Below, in pieces: positions 1 to 15,000 of a stretch of DNA of 64,000 nucleotides. Position numbers and translations under genes: made by a program. Below the pieces are notes generated by a model that worked only from the letters and a program-made list of their open reading frames with translations, was not told the origin of the DNA and ran no database searches. The stretch covers positions 1-64,000 of the forward strand of contig NZ_CP040298.1 in NCBI RefSeq assembly GCF_013393945.1, written 5' to 3'. Each line of letters begins with the position of its first letter. Position 1 is the stretch's first letter. The DNA is from Nostoc sp. TCL26-01 (GTDB taxonomy: Bacteria > Cyanobacteriota > Cyanobacteriia > Cyanobacteriales > Nostocaceae).

Positions 1-3000
1 ATGTCAGGGATGAATGAGTGGTTGCCAAGTACCGACTCACTGCTGTCTCTTGACGGGGCGATAAAACCCGTCATTGAAGATCCATTAAAATTGAGTCAAG
101 GGCTAGGAATTTCTGCCAATAATCCTACGACAGCAACTGTTGGCTCTCCTAGTACAGACCTGATTATTGATACATCATTATCTTCAAGTTCTTTCTTAGA
201 ACAATCATCTAACGTAGTTCCAGTTCTACCAGTTTTGGGGCAAACCTTAACTAATATCACAACTGCTAACTATGACTTGATTACAGGTATTAAGGAAAAT
301 GAACCATTAGTGGGCTTCTTAGAAGAAGACGGAACTACTCAAAAGTTCCTGAGTGCTACTGCCAAAATAGAAGAAAGCAATATTACTCAACCACCGCCCC
401 AAGCTCAAAATAGCATTCTTAATTTATTCAGTAGCACAAATAACAACCAATATTTAAACCAACTAACACCAGAAACATTAGAAATATTCCGTATTGAAGC
501 GATCGCACGTTGGGCTAGTATAGGTATTACACCAGGACAACAAGGCATTCTCCAAGAAGTACAATTGGTAATTGCTGACCTACCAGGATATAAACTGGGC
601 ATAACACAAGGGTACACTGTTACCCTTGATACTGATGCTGCTGGTACTGGGTGGTTTATTGATGATTCCCCGGCAGATGATGCAGAATTTAGCGACCTTA
701 TTTATACAACTCAACGACAAGCAATCGAAAGTGACCCAGCTTTTGTCCGTGTAGATTTACTTACAGTCATTCTACATGAATTTGGACACGTATTGGGACT
801 GTCTCACTTAGATTCTCACTCAGTTATGAGTGAGGCATTGTCAACAGGAACAAGACGCTTACCCACACAGCAAGTTTTAGCAAACATTACAGTAAATGAA
901 CCAGTCAATGACGCACTTGAATTAGGTTTACCCACAATTTCTGCTCATGATGGCACAATTAACGGTACTTTAAGTACAGATGATAGAGTTAATCCTACCC
1001 GGAACGGTCAATACAGTGATGATTACCAATTAATTGATTATACAGTTGGTAAAGTTGTTACCCTCGATCTATCCGCACCTAGTTTTGACACCTATTTACA
1101 ACTGATTAATGCAGATACAGGGCTAATCATTGCTGAAGATGATGACTCTGGATCTGATTATAACTCACTGCTCAGATTTACTCCTGTTGATGGCATTAAT
1201 TACATAGTTAGAGCTACCAGTTATGGTAGTGGTAGCACAGGAACATACACTATCTATGCAACGGTAGGATTGCCAGATTTGGTAGTTACAGTAGCCACAG
1301 CACCCACAACAGCCCCAGAACGTAGCATAGTGACCTTAAGTTGGACTGTGACCAACCAAGGAGAAGCACGAGCCACAGACAACTGGTATGACTACGTTTA
1401 CCTATCAGACAACACCGTTTTTGACAATTCAGACCGCTATATAGGTAATTTCACTAGCAGCAATCAAATACCACTAGTCCCTGGTGCTAGTTACACAAGC
1501 ACTCAAGACATGGCGCTACCAGAACGCATAGGGGCAGGAAAACAGTATTTGCTATTTGTAGCTGACTACGGTAATAACATAATTGAAGAAAAAGAAACCA
1601 ATAATGTCAGGGCAGTGCCTATCGATATAACTTTACCGGATTTGGTTGTTACAGAAGCAACTGCACCCATTGCTGTTACAGTAGGTAGTACTGCTGAAGT
1701 ATCTTGGACAATACTAAACCAAAGCAATGTACAAGCAACTCACCCTTGGTACGACCATATTTACCTCTCCAATGACCAGACTTTGGATTGGTCAGACACG
1801 CAAATAGCTGGGTTTGATTCAGGTACACCACGCACATCTGTTGCCCCAGGGGATACTTATACCTTAACCAAGACTGTTAAAATCCCCAATACTGCTTTAG
1901 GTAGTCGTTACCTGTTATTTGTAGCCGATGCAAATAATAATCAATACGAAACCAACGAAACCAACAATATTAAAGCAATTTCCGTCCAAGTTAACGCTCC
2001 TGACTTAATTATTTCTAATGCCTCTGCACCCACCACAGCAACAACAGGTGAACAAATTACTGTCAACTGGCAAGTAACAAACCAAGGTAATGTAAGTGCT
2101 GATGCCAATTGGTATGATTACTTTTACTTATCAGATGACCAAATTTTAGATGGTGCAGACCAGTATATTAGCTACAAGTGGATAGATGACAAAACTCCTC
2201 TAGCTAGTAATACCAGCTACACCGATGGCTATGACTTGACTATTCCCACCTATGCTAAAGCCGGAAATCAGTACCTGTTATTTGTTGCTGACCGTTATAA
2301 TTACCAAGGTGAAACGAACGAAGACAACAATGTTTACTCAGTTCCCATTTACATTAATAGCCAATCACCAGATTTAATCGTTTCCAATACCATAGCTCCT
2401 ACGACCGCTAACCCTGGAGATAGTATAGATGTTTCTTGGACAGTCAAAAACATTGGAGAGACAAACGCTACTAGTGGTAGGTATGACAACGTTTACTTAT
2501 CTTACGACCCAGTTTATGATTATTCGGATATCTACCTCACTGAAGACTATAATTCAATCGAGTTATTGAAAGATGATACGTACAACATGGGGAGGAGTGT
2601 AACACTTCCCAGTTATGGAATTGGCAGTCCAGGAAGACGCTATTTACTGTTTATTACCGATACTTACAATTATCAAAGAGAAACTAACGAAAATAATAAC
2701 CTTGTAGCTATACCCATCATTATTAATGGAGAAAGTGCAGATTTAGCAGTCTCAGCAGTGACAGCACCAACTCAGGCTATTGTTGGTGAGAAAATTTCCC
2801 TAGAGTTGAGCGTTACTAACCAGGGAACTTTAGCAACTTCTAGTTCTTACTGGTACGACTATATCTACCTGTCGAGTAAACCAACATTAGATAATTCGGC
2901 TATCTCTTTAAATAGTATTTATTCAGCGCAATACCACTCGTACCAACCTCTAGCACCAGGAGCTAGTTATACCGTCAAACAGGATATTAATCTACCGAGT

Positions 3001-6000
3001 AATATCTATGGCAATCAATACCTGTTGTATGTTGCAGATATAGATAACTACTTAAATGATGCAGATAGGTCTAACAATATTAGAGCAGTACCCATCAAGA
3101 TTGACGCTCCCGACCTCGTAATTTCCAATGTTACTGCTCCTACTCAGGGTTATGCGGGAGCGCAGATAGAAGCGAGTTGGACAGTGCAGAACCTGGGGGA
3201 TAGCCGTGCATTGCCACCCCAAGGGTACTATGACTATTTATCTGATGCGGTGTATTTGTCGGATGATGACACCCTTTCTACCTACACTGACACATTACTA
3301 AAGAATGTATCAATACAAAAGTTGTTGCCGTTAGAAAATGGTAATAGCTATACGGTAAGACAACTGCTTTCACTACCTAATAATATAACCAAAGGTAGTA
3401 AGTATTTGCTGTTTGTGACAGACCAAGACAATGCGTTGGGTGAATTAAGTGAGAACAACAATGTTAAAGCAATTCCTATCAGCATTGTTGACAAAGATCC
3501 CAATTTATCATTACTGCAAACAGATAGTCCCGTCCAAAACCAAAATAGTTCTCAGCCTGCTACTAACCCTAACACAGCCACTTACATCCCCTTAGCTGGT
3601 AGTTCAACAACAGGATTGTTAGGGCAATACTATATTTTAGACGGCAATCTTACTACTTTTCCTGATTTCAGCACTTTGCAACCAACTTATACCAGAGTTG
3701 ACTCACAGGTTGAATTTAGCTTAGAAAATAACAGTTTTGCTGGCATTCCTAATTTAAAAGATAATTTTGCGGCTCTGTGGACAGGAAAAATCAACATTAC
3801 CACAGCCGGAAACACAACTTTTTATACCAATAAAAGATATTACTCTGATAGTAGTAATCGTCTTTACATTGATGGGCAATTAGTCATCAATAATCAGGGA
3901 TATTATCAATCAGAAGCTTCCCAAACAATTAACCTGACACAAGGCGAACATGATGTCCGCTTGGAATTGTTTGCACCGAGACAATACTATTACTACGACA
4001 GAGGAAGCGCTGTCAGCCTCAGTTATACTCCTACGGGTGGCAATAGGCAGGTAATTCCCAGCAATGCCTTAATACCTACAAATCTCACACCTCCAGCAAA
4101 CTTATCCGATTTAACAATTGGCAGTGTTGTTGCTCCATCCGTAATTACTCCTGGGCAAACCATTAGTACGAGTTGGACTGTCACTAACCAAAGCAGTAGC
4201 ACTACCCAGAGTAATTGGTATGATAGAGTATATATTTCAGACGATGCTAGCTTTGACAGTAAAGATATTTTATTAACAGGGGTGACTGGACGGGCTAATT
4301 CACCTCTAGCGGCTGGTGATGATTACATCCAACCCCAGAACATCTACATTCCTACCAATGTTGGGTTAGGGAATAAATATTTGTTATTTATTACTAATCC
4401 AGATAATACAGAGATAGAAACTGAACGCACAAACAATGCCTATGCTTTACCAATTACCGTCACTAACCCAGATTTAATTATTACACAAGCAACAGCTCCA
4501 ACAACAGCTGCTGAACGTTCAGAGATTACACTCAACTGGACAGTGAAAAATCAAGGGAGTGTACCAACAATGCAGCCCTACGGTTTATATGATTCCGTTT
4601 ATCTTTCTGACAACACTGTCTTTGATAATTCAGACCAATATCTAGGTGCGGCAACTGGTGCTAATCTGCTACCGGGAGAAAGTTATAACCAAACTCAGAC
4701 TTTCGCTTTACCACAGAAAACAGGCTCAGGGAAATGGTATCTGCTTGTAGTTACAGATAACGACAATTATCAAAGGGAAATCTCAGAAACTAACAACGTC
4801 TATGCCATTCCCATTGAGATTACTATTCCCGACTTAACTATTACTGGTAGTAATACTCCGACAACTGCGGCAGTAGGTGAAACAGTTAGTGTGTCTTGGA
4901 CATTGAAAAACGCAGGAGACGTACCAGCAGCAGCATATTGGTATGACGGAATTTATCTGTCCGATGACACCAAATTTGATCCTACAGACACTTATGTTTA
5001 CAACGTAGGACGCAGTGACTCTTCTGCCTTAGCCGCAGGTGTTAACGAGGTTCGCACAAAAGATATTGTAATTCCCAATTCCAAATTAGGGCAACGTTAT
5101 TTACTGTTTGTAGTCGATGGTGGTAATAATCAAAGTGAAACCGACGAAACTAATAACGTCTGGGCAACTCCTATAACTATCACTGCTCCTGATTTAGTAG
5201 TATCTGATGCTACAGCCCCTATTTCGGCTGGGCTGGGGGAATACATCTCAGTTTCTTGGACAGTAAGCAACCTTGGAGATGTTGTTGCTGGCACGAACCA
5301 GTGGTACGATTCTATTTATCTCTCTGATGATGCAATTTTTGATGGCTCAGACCAAGGCATCAATAATAGATGGATTTATGAAAAAACTCCATTACCAGCA
5401 TCATCTAACTACAAAATTACACAAGATATTATTATTCCTGCATATGTTAAAGCTGGTAATCGTTACTTGCTGTTTCTGACTGACCGCAATAATTATCAAG
5501 GAGAAACAAACGAAAACAACAACTTCAAAGCAGTTCCCATCTACATTAAAGCTGCGGACTTAGTAGTAACTGATGCTAGTACTTCAGCCACTACTGTAAC
5601 TCCTGGTTCTACCCTCGAACTTGCATACACCGTAAAAAATCAAGGACAAGCTGCGACAGTCAACAGTAGATGGTACGATCACATTTATTTATCTTACGAC
5701 CCAGTTTATGACTACGCAGATACGCAACTTGCCAATCGTTTGATTTCACAAACCCCTACATTAGCTGCTGATGGCAGTTACTCAGGGAGCAACATCAGCG
5801 TTACCCTACCCAACAATACAATAGGTCAACCAGGTAATCGTTACTTACTATTTGTTACAGATAGTGATCGAAGTCAAACTGAAACTGATGAGAGTAACAA
5901 TGTTAAGGCAATTCCCATTACTATCACAGGTAATAATGCCGACTTAGAGGTGACAGCAGTATCAGCTCCCACAGTAGTATCAACGCAACAAAAAGTATCA

Positions 6001-9000
6001 GTCTCTTGGACGGTAAAAAATACAGGCTCGTTAGCAGCAACAAATGGCAATGGTGGCTGGTATGACCATGTTTACATCTCTAATGATAGTAATTTAGATG
6101 CCAGTGACATTAATCTCTATAATGATTATTATTATTCAGGCGGGACTTCCAACTCACTAGCGGTGAATGGAACATATACTCGGACTCGTGATATTACAAT
6201 TCCTCAAGGACGCTCTGGTAGTCAATACTTACTGTTTGTTACAGATGCTTACAATTATCAAAGCGACCTAAATAAAGCAAATAACATCCGTGCAGTCCCG
6301 ATTACAGTCCAAACTCCCGACTTGGTAATTACTAACGCCACAGCCCCAGTTAGGAGCTATCCCAATTCGCGTATTGAACTGAGTTGGACTGTGAAAAACC
6401 AAGGTAATACTAGTGCGATCGCAGATTGGTATGATCGGATTTATTTGTCAGATGATGAAACTTTAAATATTTATAGTGATACCTTACTTAAAGAAGTATT
6501 CACAAGTAATTTAACACCTTTAGCGGCTGGGGATGATTACACTATTAGTCAACTACTAACATTGCCTAGCAACATCGCAATTGGTAGTCGTTATTTGTTA
6601 TTCGTTACAGATGCCAACAATGCCCAAGGAGAAGGTAATGAAAACAATAACATTAGGACAATTCCCCTAATTATTGGTGATAATGACCCAGACTTGGTAA
6701 TCACTGCTGCCACTGCTCCTAGCACTGCTATTTTAGGAGAAACCATCACAGTTAACTGGAGTGTCAACAACCAAGGTAATAGAGAAGCGGCAACAGACTG
6801 GTCTGATACGATTTACTTATCCGATGACCAGACTCTTGATGCCAGTGACATTACTGTTTTCTCCCAAAGTGTTGCTGACAAAACTCCACTAGCAGTAAAT
6901 GGTATTTACGATTATAGCCGCAGTATCATTATTCCCAACACTACAACCGGGAATCGCTACTTGCTATTTGTTGCCGATGCTCTGAAGCAGCAAAGTGAAA
7001 GGGACGAAACTAACAACCTCCGGGCAGTGCCAATTACCTTAACTGCACCGGATTTAGTCGTCAGTAGTGCCAGCACCACCATGACTACTGCTAGTTGGGG
7101 AGAAACTATCCAAATTGATTGGACTGTCACCAACAATGCCACTGTCGCCGCAGCAGCTAATTGGAGCGACCAAATCTATATTTCTGATGACACCACCTTA
7201 GATGGGACTGACAAATTTGTTGCCACCTTCAGTGCATCTGCTCAAGTTCCTTTAGCTGGTGGTAGTAGTTATACACAATCTAACAAGAACATCACTATTC
7301 CCAACTATTCAGGAACTGGGAATAAATATCTGCTGATTGTGGCAGATGCCAACGATGCTCAAGGGGAAACTGATAATCAAAATAACATCAAAGCCATTCC
7401 TTTTGAGGTAAAGGCAGCTAATCTCCAAGTTAGCAATGTTAATGCTTCAACAACAGCCACCTGGGGTGAAAGAATCGATGTTGCTTGGACAGTAATTAAT
7501 CAGGGTACAGGTAATGCCTTAACAGATTGGTGGGACTACGTATATATTTCTAGTAATCCTACCCTAGATAGTAATGATGTTTACTTAGGTAATTTATCAG
7601 CCGCCCCGCAAAGTCCTTTAGAAGCTGGTGGTAGCTATAGTAAAAATCTTGATGTGATTATTCCCAGCGTCACTCCAGGAACTTGCTACTTATTAGTTGC
7701 TAGTGACAACTATGGCAACCAACAACCAGAGAGTAATGAAACAGATAATGTACGTGCTGTTGCCATAGAAGTACAAGCTCCGGATTTGATTATCTCTGCT
7801 CTCACAGCACCGACCGAAAGTATTTTGGCGGCAACTATTCCTGTGACTTGGACAATAACCAACCAAGGAAATGGCGCTGCTGTTGCAGATTGGTGGGACT
7901 ACGTTTACTTGTCAGCCGACCAAACCCTTGATTACAATGACACTAATTTAGGCTACCGATGGACAGGAGATAAAACCCCACTAGCAGCAGGGGCAAGTTA
8001 CACGGCTAGCTTAGATGTAAGAGTTCCTAATGTCAGTGCCGGCACTTGGTATTTATTATTTGCCGCAGACCAAAATAATTACCAATCAGAAACGAACAAT
8101 AATAATAATGTTAAAGCCGTTGCCATAGAACTGGGTGCGCCGGATATTGAACTAACTGCTGCCACTGCACCTATTACTGCCAGTCCTCTGGAAATGATTC
8201 AAGTTGGTTGGACTGTCACTAACACAGGAAATATTGTCGCTCCGGCAGACTGGTATGACTATGTTTACCTATCGGATGATATAACTGTTGATGCCAACGA
8301 TATTCAACTGAACTACCTCTTGGCCGATGATAAAACACCTCTGAGTGCTGGTACTAGCTATACTCGTAGCTTGCAAGTTACCATTCCTAACACAGCAAGT
8401 GGCAACAAATATTTGCTATTTGTCACTGACGGCAGTAATACTCAAGGTGAGAGTAACGAAAACAACAATGTGCGGGCTTTGGCGCTCTCTGTGAACACTC
8501 CAGATTTAGTAATCACAACTGCACAAGCCCCAGAACGCGCCATTCTGGGCGAGGAAATTGATGTCACTTGGACAGTGAGCAATACTGGTAATGGCTCGGC
8601 TTTTGCTGACTGGTACGACAGCATTTATATTAGTAACGACACCAAGCTCGATGCCTCAGATACTTACGTGACTGACATCTGGACTGGACAAAAAACACCA
8701 TTAGGGCTGGGAGCCAGCTATACTTTGGCTTCTAAAATTACTGTACCTAATACTACTACAGGTAATCGCTACCTATTGTTTGTCGCTGACCGCACTAACA
8801 ATCAAAGAGAAACCAACGAAGCCAATAACATTAAAGCTATTCCCATCATTTTAGGTGCTGTTGACCTCGTACCAACTATCACTTCATCTCCAAGCACAGC
8901 CACATCTGGTACAAATGTATCTTTGAGTTGGGCAGTAAATAACACAGGTGATGCAGCAGCAACAGGCAATTGGGTTGACCGCATATATCTATCTCAAGAC

Positions 9001-12000
9001 AACAAGTTCGATACTAGCGATTTCTTCCTAAAAGAACGCAACTATAATGGTTCACTTGCTTCCCTTAGCAGTTACCAAGGTCAAGTTAACCTTGATTTGC
9101 CCATAGATGTCAGTGGTAACTACTATCTGCTGGTAGTAAGCGATGCCAATAAACAAGTCATTGAACTCAATAGCGAGGACAATAATGTTGCGGCTTCTGC
9201 CATTAATATTGCACTAGCTCCTTACGCAGATTTAGCAGTTTCTAATGTGACTGCACCAGCATTAACAATTGGCGACCCAGCACAGGTAACAATTGGCTGG
9301 ACAGTCAATAACATCGGCAATGGTGTTGGTAAAACTAGCACATGGGTTGACAGAATTATTGCTTCTAGAGATGGCATTGTCGGTAATAGTGATGACATTC
9401 TCATAGCTAGTTTCTCTAATCTCAAACCGCTAAATGTCGGAGAAAATTATACCCGCAGTGAAAAAATCAGGCTTGCCCCTAATTTCCAGGGACAATATCA
9501 ACTGTTCGTCCAAACTGATGCTACAGGTGTTGTCTTTGAGAATGGTTCCGAGGGAAATAATATTGCTACTGCCAATAATACCTTCAGCGTAGTTCCCATT
9601 CCCTATGCCGACTTAGTAGTCTCAGGATTACAAGCACAAGCAACCGCAAACAGTGGACAGAAAATGCAGGTTTCTTGGACTGTAACTAACCAGGGTATAG
9701 GTATAACTAATAGTAACTCCTGGAGCGATCGCATTCTCCTCGCCAGTGACCCAGAAGGGAAAAACATCATCGCCGACTTAGGCAGCTTTGAACAAGTAGG
9801 AGCTTTGACAGTAGGTGGTACTTATAACCGTGCAGTGGAAGTCACCTTACCCAATGGTCTAAACGGTACTTATTATCTAGTTGTCACCACAGGCGGCCCC
9901 TTTGAATTTATCTACAACAACAATAATAGCCGCATCTCCAATGCCGTCGCCGTCAACCTGACCCCACCGCCTGACATAATTGTAACTAATGTTACTTCTC
10001 CCACCACAACAGTACAATCCGGCAACAAAATTGACGTATCATGGACTGTATCCAACTCTGGCACAGGTGATGCTATCAGTACATGGACAGATAGTGTTTA
10101 CCTCAGAGAAGCAGGCAACCCCAGCGCCCAATTAATTGGTTTAGGCAGCTTTACTTACGGTAACGGTCTCCAGGCTGGGAAATCCTACACCCGTGCCGAA
10201 CAATTCGTCCTCCCTTCTACTCTGCAAGGTCTGTACGAAGTTGTCGTCAAAACCAACACTAGCAATTCTCTATACGAACATGGTGCTACTAGTAACAATA
10301 CCACCACAGCAACCAACACCATACAAGTCAGCCTTGCTCCCCGTCCTGACTTGCAAGTCAAACAGATTATTGCCCCGACAACCGCCAACGCAGGTGGGAC
10401 AATCTCTCTAGAATTTATTGTTGCCAACGAAGGCACAGTTGCCACCACCAGCCCTAACTGGCAAGACCGAGTTTACTTATCCTTAGATAACCGCATTAGC
10501 TACGATGACCTATCCTTGGGTAGCTTTAGTAATGCCGCTGCCTTAGAAGCTCTTGAAAGTTACCGCACCCAAGCCAATACACTAGTCATTCCCAAATATT
10601 TCCGAGGCAAAGCCTATCTCATTGTCCAAGCAGATGCTTCTGGTAGTCAAGACGAATATCCACAAGACGGCAACAACACCTCATTTGTGGAACTGAATAT
10701 CAATTCTCTACCACCCGCCGACCTCGTTACCAGTAACGTCGTCGCTCCTACCCAGGCATTTGACGGTTCCAGAATTAAAGTCCGCTATAGTGTCACCAAC
10801 AATGGTATCGGTGAAACCGACCGAGATAGCTGGACTGATACTATCTGGTTAACCCGCGATAAAAACCGTCCTGCTCCTGTTAACAGAGAAGGAAAATCTG
10901 AAGATATTTTATTAACCAGCGTTGGACATAGTGGCTCTCTAAAAGTCGGTTCTAGTTATGAAAGCGAAGTGGAAGTTACTATTCCTGGGCAAATTGCAGG
11001 TGAGTGGTACATTACACCTTGGACAGATGCTTACAACATAGTTTTAGAAGATACATTATCTATTAATAACAATCCTGACGACCCTAACGAGCTAGACAAC
11101 AACAACTATAAAGCTCGACCAATTACAATCCTACTGACACCGCCACCAGATTTGGTCGTCACGTCAGTAACACCAACAGCACAAGCCATTGGTGGACAGC
11201 CATTTAGTGTCACCTGGACAGTACAAAACCAAGGTGCTAACGGTACAGGACAAACTAACTGGGCTGACTACATTTATCTATCTGATAGTCCTACCCTGAA
11301 TGCACCAGCAGCTAAACAGTGGTTTTTAGGTAGTGTAGAACGTTCTAGCAGTTTAGGCATGAACGAAAGCTACACCGCCCAGTTGAATACAATCTTGTCG
11401 CCTGGTGCTACCGGTAGCTACATCATCGTCCAAACCAACTCAGACAACAGACTTTGGGAAGGGCCTTATCTCAATAACAACTTGCGGACAGTAGAAACCA
11501 ACGTTACCAGTACGCCTGCTGACTTAATTGTTACTAATGTTAAAACCCTAGCGCAAAACTTTTCTGGAGAACGGACAAGCGTTGAGTGGACAGTACAAAA
11601 TATCGGTGCAGATATTGCCTCGCAGACACGCTACTGGTATGACGAAATCTGGATTTCCCCTGATTCTACCTTTATTCCTGGAAGAGCCACAAAAGTTGGG
11701 TTTGTTCCTTACAGTTCCCCGCAGCCTTTACGTACAGGTGAAAGTTACACTCAAAGGCAAGATGTGACTCTGCCTGCGGGAATTGATGGCGAGTATTATA
11801 TTTACGTCAGCACCAATTACAGCTACGATTACTACACCCAACAATTCCGAGGCAGCATACCAAATGGTGGTGATAACGACTCAACCCGTCGTAGCTTTGA
11901 GTACCGGGTCTATGAAAACCCTGCCAATAATTTAGGCAACGCACTCATACCCGTTACTTACAAAGAACCTGATTTACAAATTACCAATCTTGTAGTACCG

Positions 12001-15000
12001 CAAACACCACCTACCTCTGGTCAAACTATTCCCATTAGTTGGACTGTCAGCAATACAGGAGGGCGCGATACTCGACAAACTTTATGGTATGACCGCATCT
12101 ACCTGTCTCGTGACCAGTCCTTAGACTTGAATGATACATTACTGGGACAATTTACCCGTCGTGGTGGCTTAAAACAGGGAGAATCATACACGGGTAGTAG
12201 TGAAGTTGTGCTGCCTGATAATATTGAAGGCAACTTCTACCTGCTAGTATTTACTGACTCCAACATTGATGGCGGATCATCTGTTAACTTTGAATCCTCC
12301 ATCAACCCAACTTTGGCTCGTGTACCCGAATTTCAGCATGAAGGCAACAATATTACTTTTGCGCCGTTGTCAGTCATCTTGCAACCACCAGCCGACTTGC
12401 AAGTCACGTCAGTACAAATTCCCCAACGCACGACTAGTGGACAAGCCTTGAATCTGGTGTACACAGTGACAAATCAGGGTGCAGGGAATATACCCAACAG
12501 CCAAAGTCGCTGGAATGACTTGATTTATCTATCGCGCGACCAATTCCTAGATTTGCAAGCAGACCGCTATTTAGGATATGTAGAACATACAGGTGGCTTA
12601 AATGCTGGTAGTAGCTACACAAACAACCCAACTCTACAACTCCCCAATGATCTTGTTGGCTCCTACTACGTCTTTGTCATCACCGATGCCCCGCAATATA
12701 ATGTTCGCGGTGTCGTATTTGAAGGAAATAACGAAGGCAACAACGCTACTGCTAGTACCCAACCTTTAGTATTAGAACTACCACCACCAGCAGACTTACA
12801 AGTTGATCAAATCACCTTACCCAGTGCTGCTAAATCTGGCGAACAAGTGCAGATTAGTTGGCAAGTCACTAACTATGGTGATAATCCAGCTAACGGTCAA
12901 TGGAGTGATGCCGTTTACCTATCTACAGATGCGATTTGGGACATCAGCGATCGCCTAATGGGACGAGTCGGCTACAGTGGTAACTTAGCAAGCAACACCT
13001 CTTATACTTCAACCCTGACAACTACTTTACCACCAGCCACCCCTGGACAGTATCGCATTATCGTCAGACCAGATATCTTCAATCAAGTTTACGAAGCTGA
13101 TTTAGAAACCAATAACCGCACCTCCTCTGCTGATACTCTAAATGTAACAGTCGAACAGTTGCAATTAAGTGTACCTTTAAATACCACACTTAACACCGGA
13201 CAAGAACGACTATTCCAAATTAACGTCGCCGCAGGTCAAACCCTGCGAATCAACACCACCTCATCCGCCTTGAATGCTGCTAATGAAGTGTTTGTCCGTT
13301 ACCAACAAGCACCAACTAGTATTGTATATGACGCTGCTTACACAGGGGAATTAGGGCCAAACCAATCGGTGATCATTCCGACTACCAAATCAGGTACTTA
13401 TTACGTCCTGGTACGTGGTTATTCCCAACCCAGCAATAATACTCCTATTAGCCTCCTAGCCGACGTTCTGCCCTTTGGAATCACTGATGTCATGACCGAC
13501 CGAGGTGGAGATGGTCGCTATGTTACTACAAATATTTTAGGAGCGCAGTTCCAGCCGGGAGCAATTGTCAAGTTAGTCCGTCCCGGAATTGCTGAGTATA
13601 TTCCAGTCAAATCTCAAGTCATTGACAGCACAAAAATTACAGCCATCTTTGACCTTAGCAATGCACCCCACGGGCTTTATGATGTAAAAGTGATCAATCC
13701 CGATGGTCGAGAAGCAATTGTACCTTACCGCTATTTAGTCGAACGGGCAATTGAAGCGGATGTCACCATTGGGTTGGGAGGGCCGAGCGTTTTAGCACCA
13801 GGAGATGTCGGTACTTATGGTGTATCTGTACAAAGTTTGACTAATATTGACACACCTTATGTACATTTCTCCATTGGCACACCAGAATTAGGAACAAACG
13901 TAGATGTCTTTGGTCTGCCTTACACAGAATTTAGTTCTAATCTGCGGGGGAATCCTGAAGGCAAATTACAGGATGTACCTTGGGCTAGCCTCATCTCCGA
14001 TATCAATACCAACGGTGAAATTATAGCTCCTGGTTACGTCCTCGACCTGCCCAATGCTGGGTTTGTCGGGCGCACATTTAACGTGCAAACTTACCCAGGA
14101 CTACAAGCAGAACTAGCCAAAGACCCCAAAGCTTTAGAAGAAGTTCCCGACGATGCAATTGCTTTCAGGTTCCACATTTTAGCCACAGCAACGGCGATGA
14201 CTCGTGATGAATTTATCGCCCAGCAAACAAAACAAGCACTTTTACTCCGAGATGCCATCCTCAAAGACCAAACTGCATCTCAAGCTTTAACTGTGCTGGC
14301 GGCTAATGCTACCACCTGGACAAATGCCTACTTGGCTGCATTAGAAGCAGCAGGACTGTTGCGGGAAGCAGATGCAGCGCCTCCTATCCGCGAAAACCCA
14401 CAAGTTATCAGTTTAATGGCAACTCTTGCTACTGGGTTGTTGCTGGGGCCAGCAGGCAGTGAAATTATCTCCAATGGTAATTTGATTAGCTTCTTTGAAC
14501 AAGTCCGCAAGTGGTACGGTCACAACCCCAACTTGCAAGGACAGGCATCGCCACCCAACCCGCAACAGTTTGATTTAGGGTTGTCGCGTCAAACCCACGT
14601 CCAATCATTTAATGTGTACGTTCCTTTTGGGGAAGCCAGAGAAGAGTTACCCCAAGGTGTTGCCGTACCGCCACCTAATTTCGCCAGTTTCTTCAATGCT
14701 GTCGGCACAATTAGTAACCTTGCCACTCTCACCGGCCCAGTAGGATTTGGAACAGAAAATATCGTACCTTTAGGTGCAGCACTCCCCTACACCATCCGCT
14801 TTGAAAATGCTGCCACAGCTGCAACTGCGGTAGGCGAAGTCAGGATTGTAACTAAACTCGACTCAGATATCGACCCCCGTAGCTTCCAGTTGGGTGATTT
14901 ACGGTTGGGTGATATTCAAGTCCACATTCCCGCCGGACGTGCTACTTTCTCTGGTGATTTTGACTTTATTCGCAGTAAAGGATTTGTCCTCAGAGTCAAT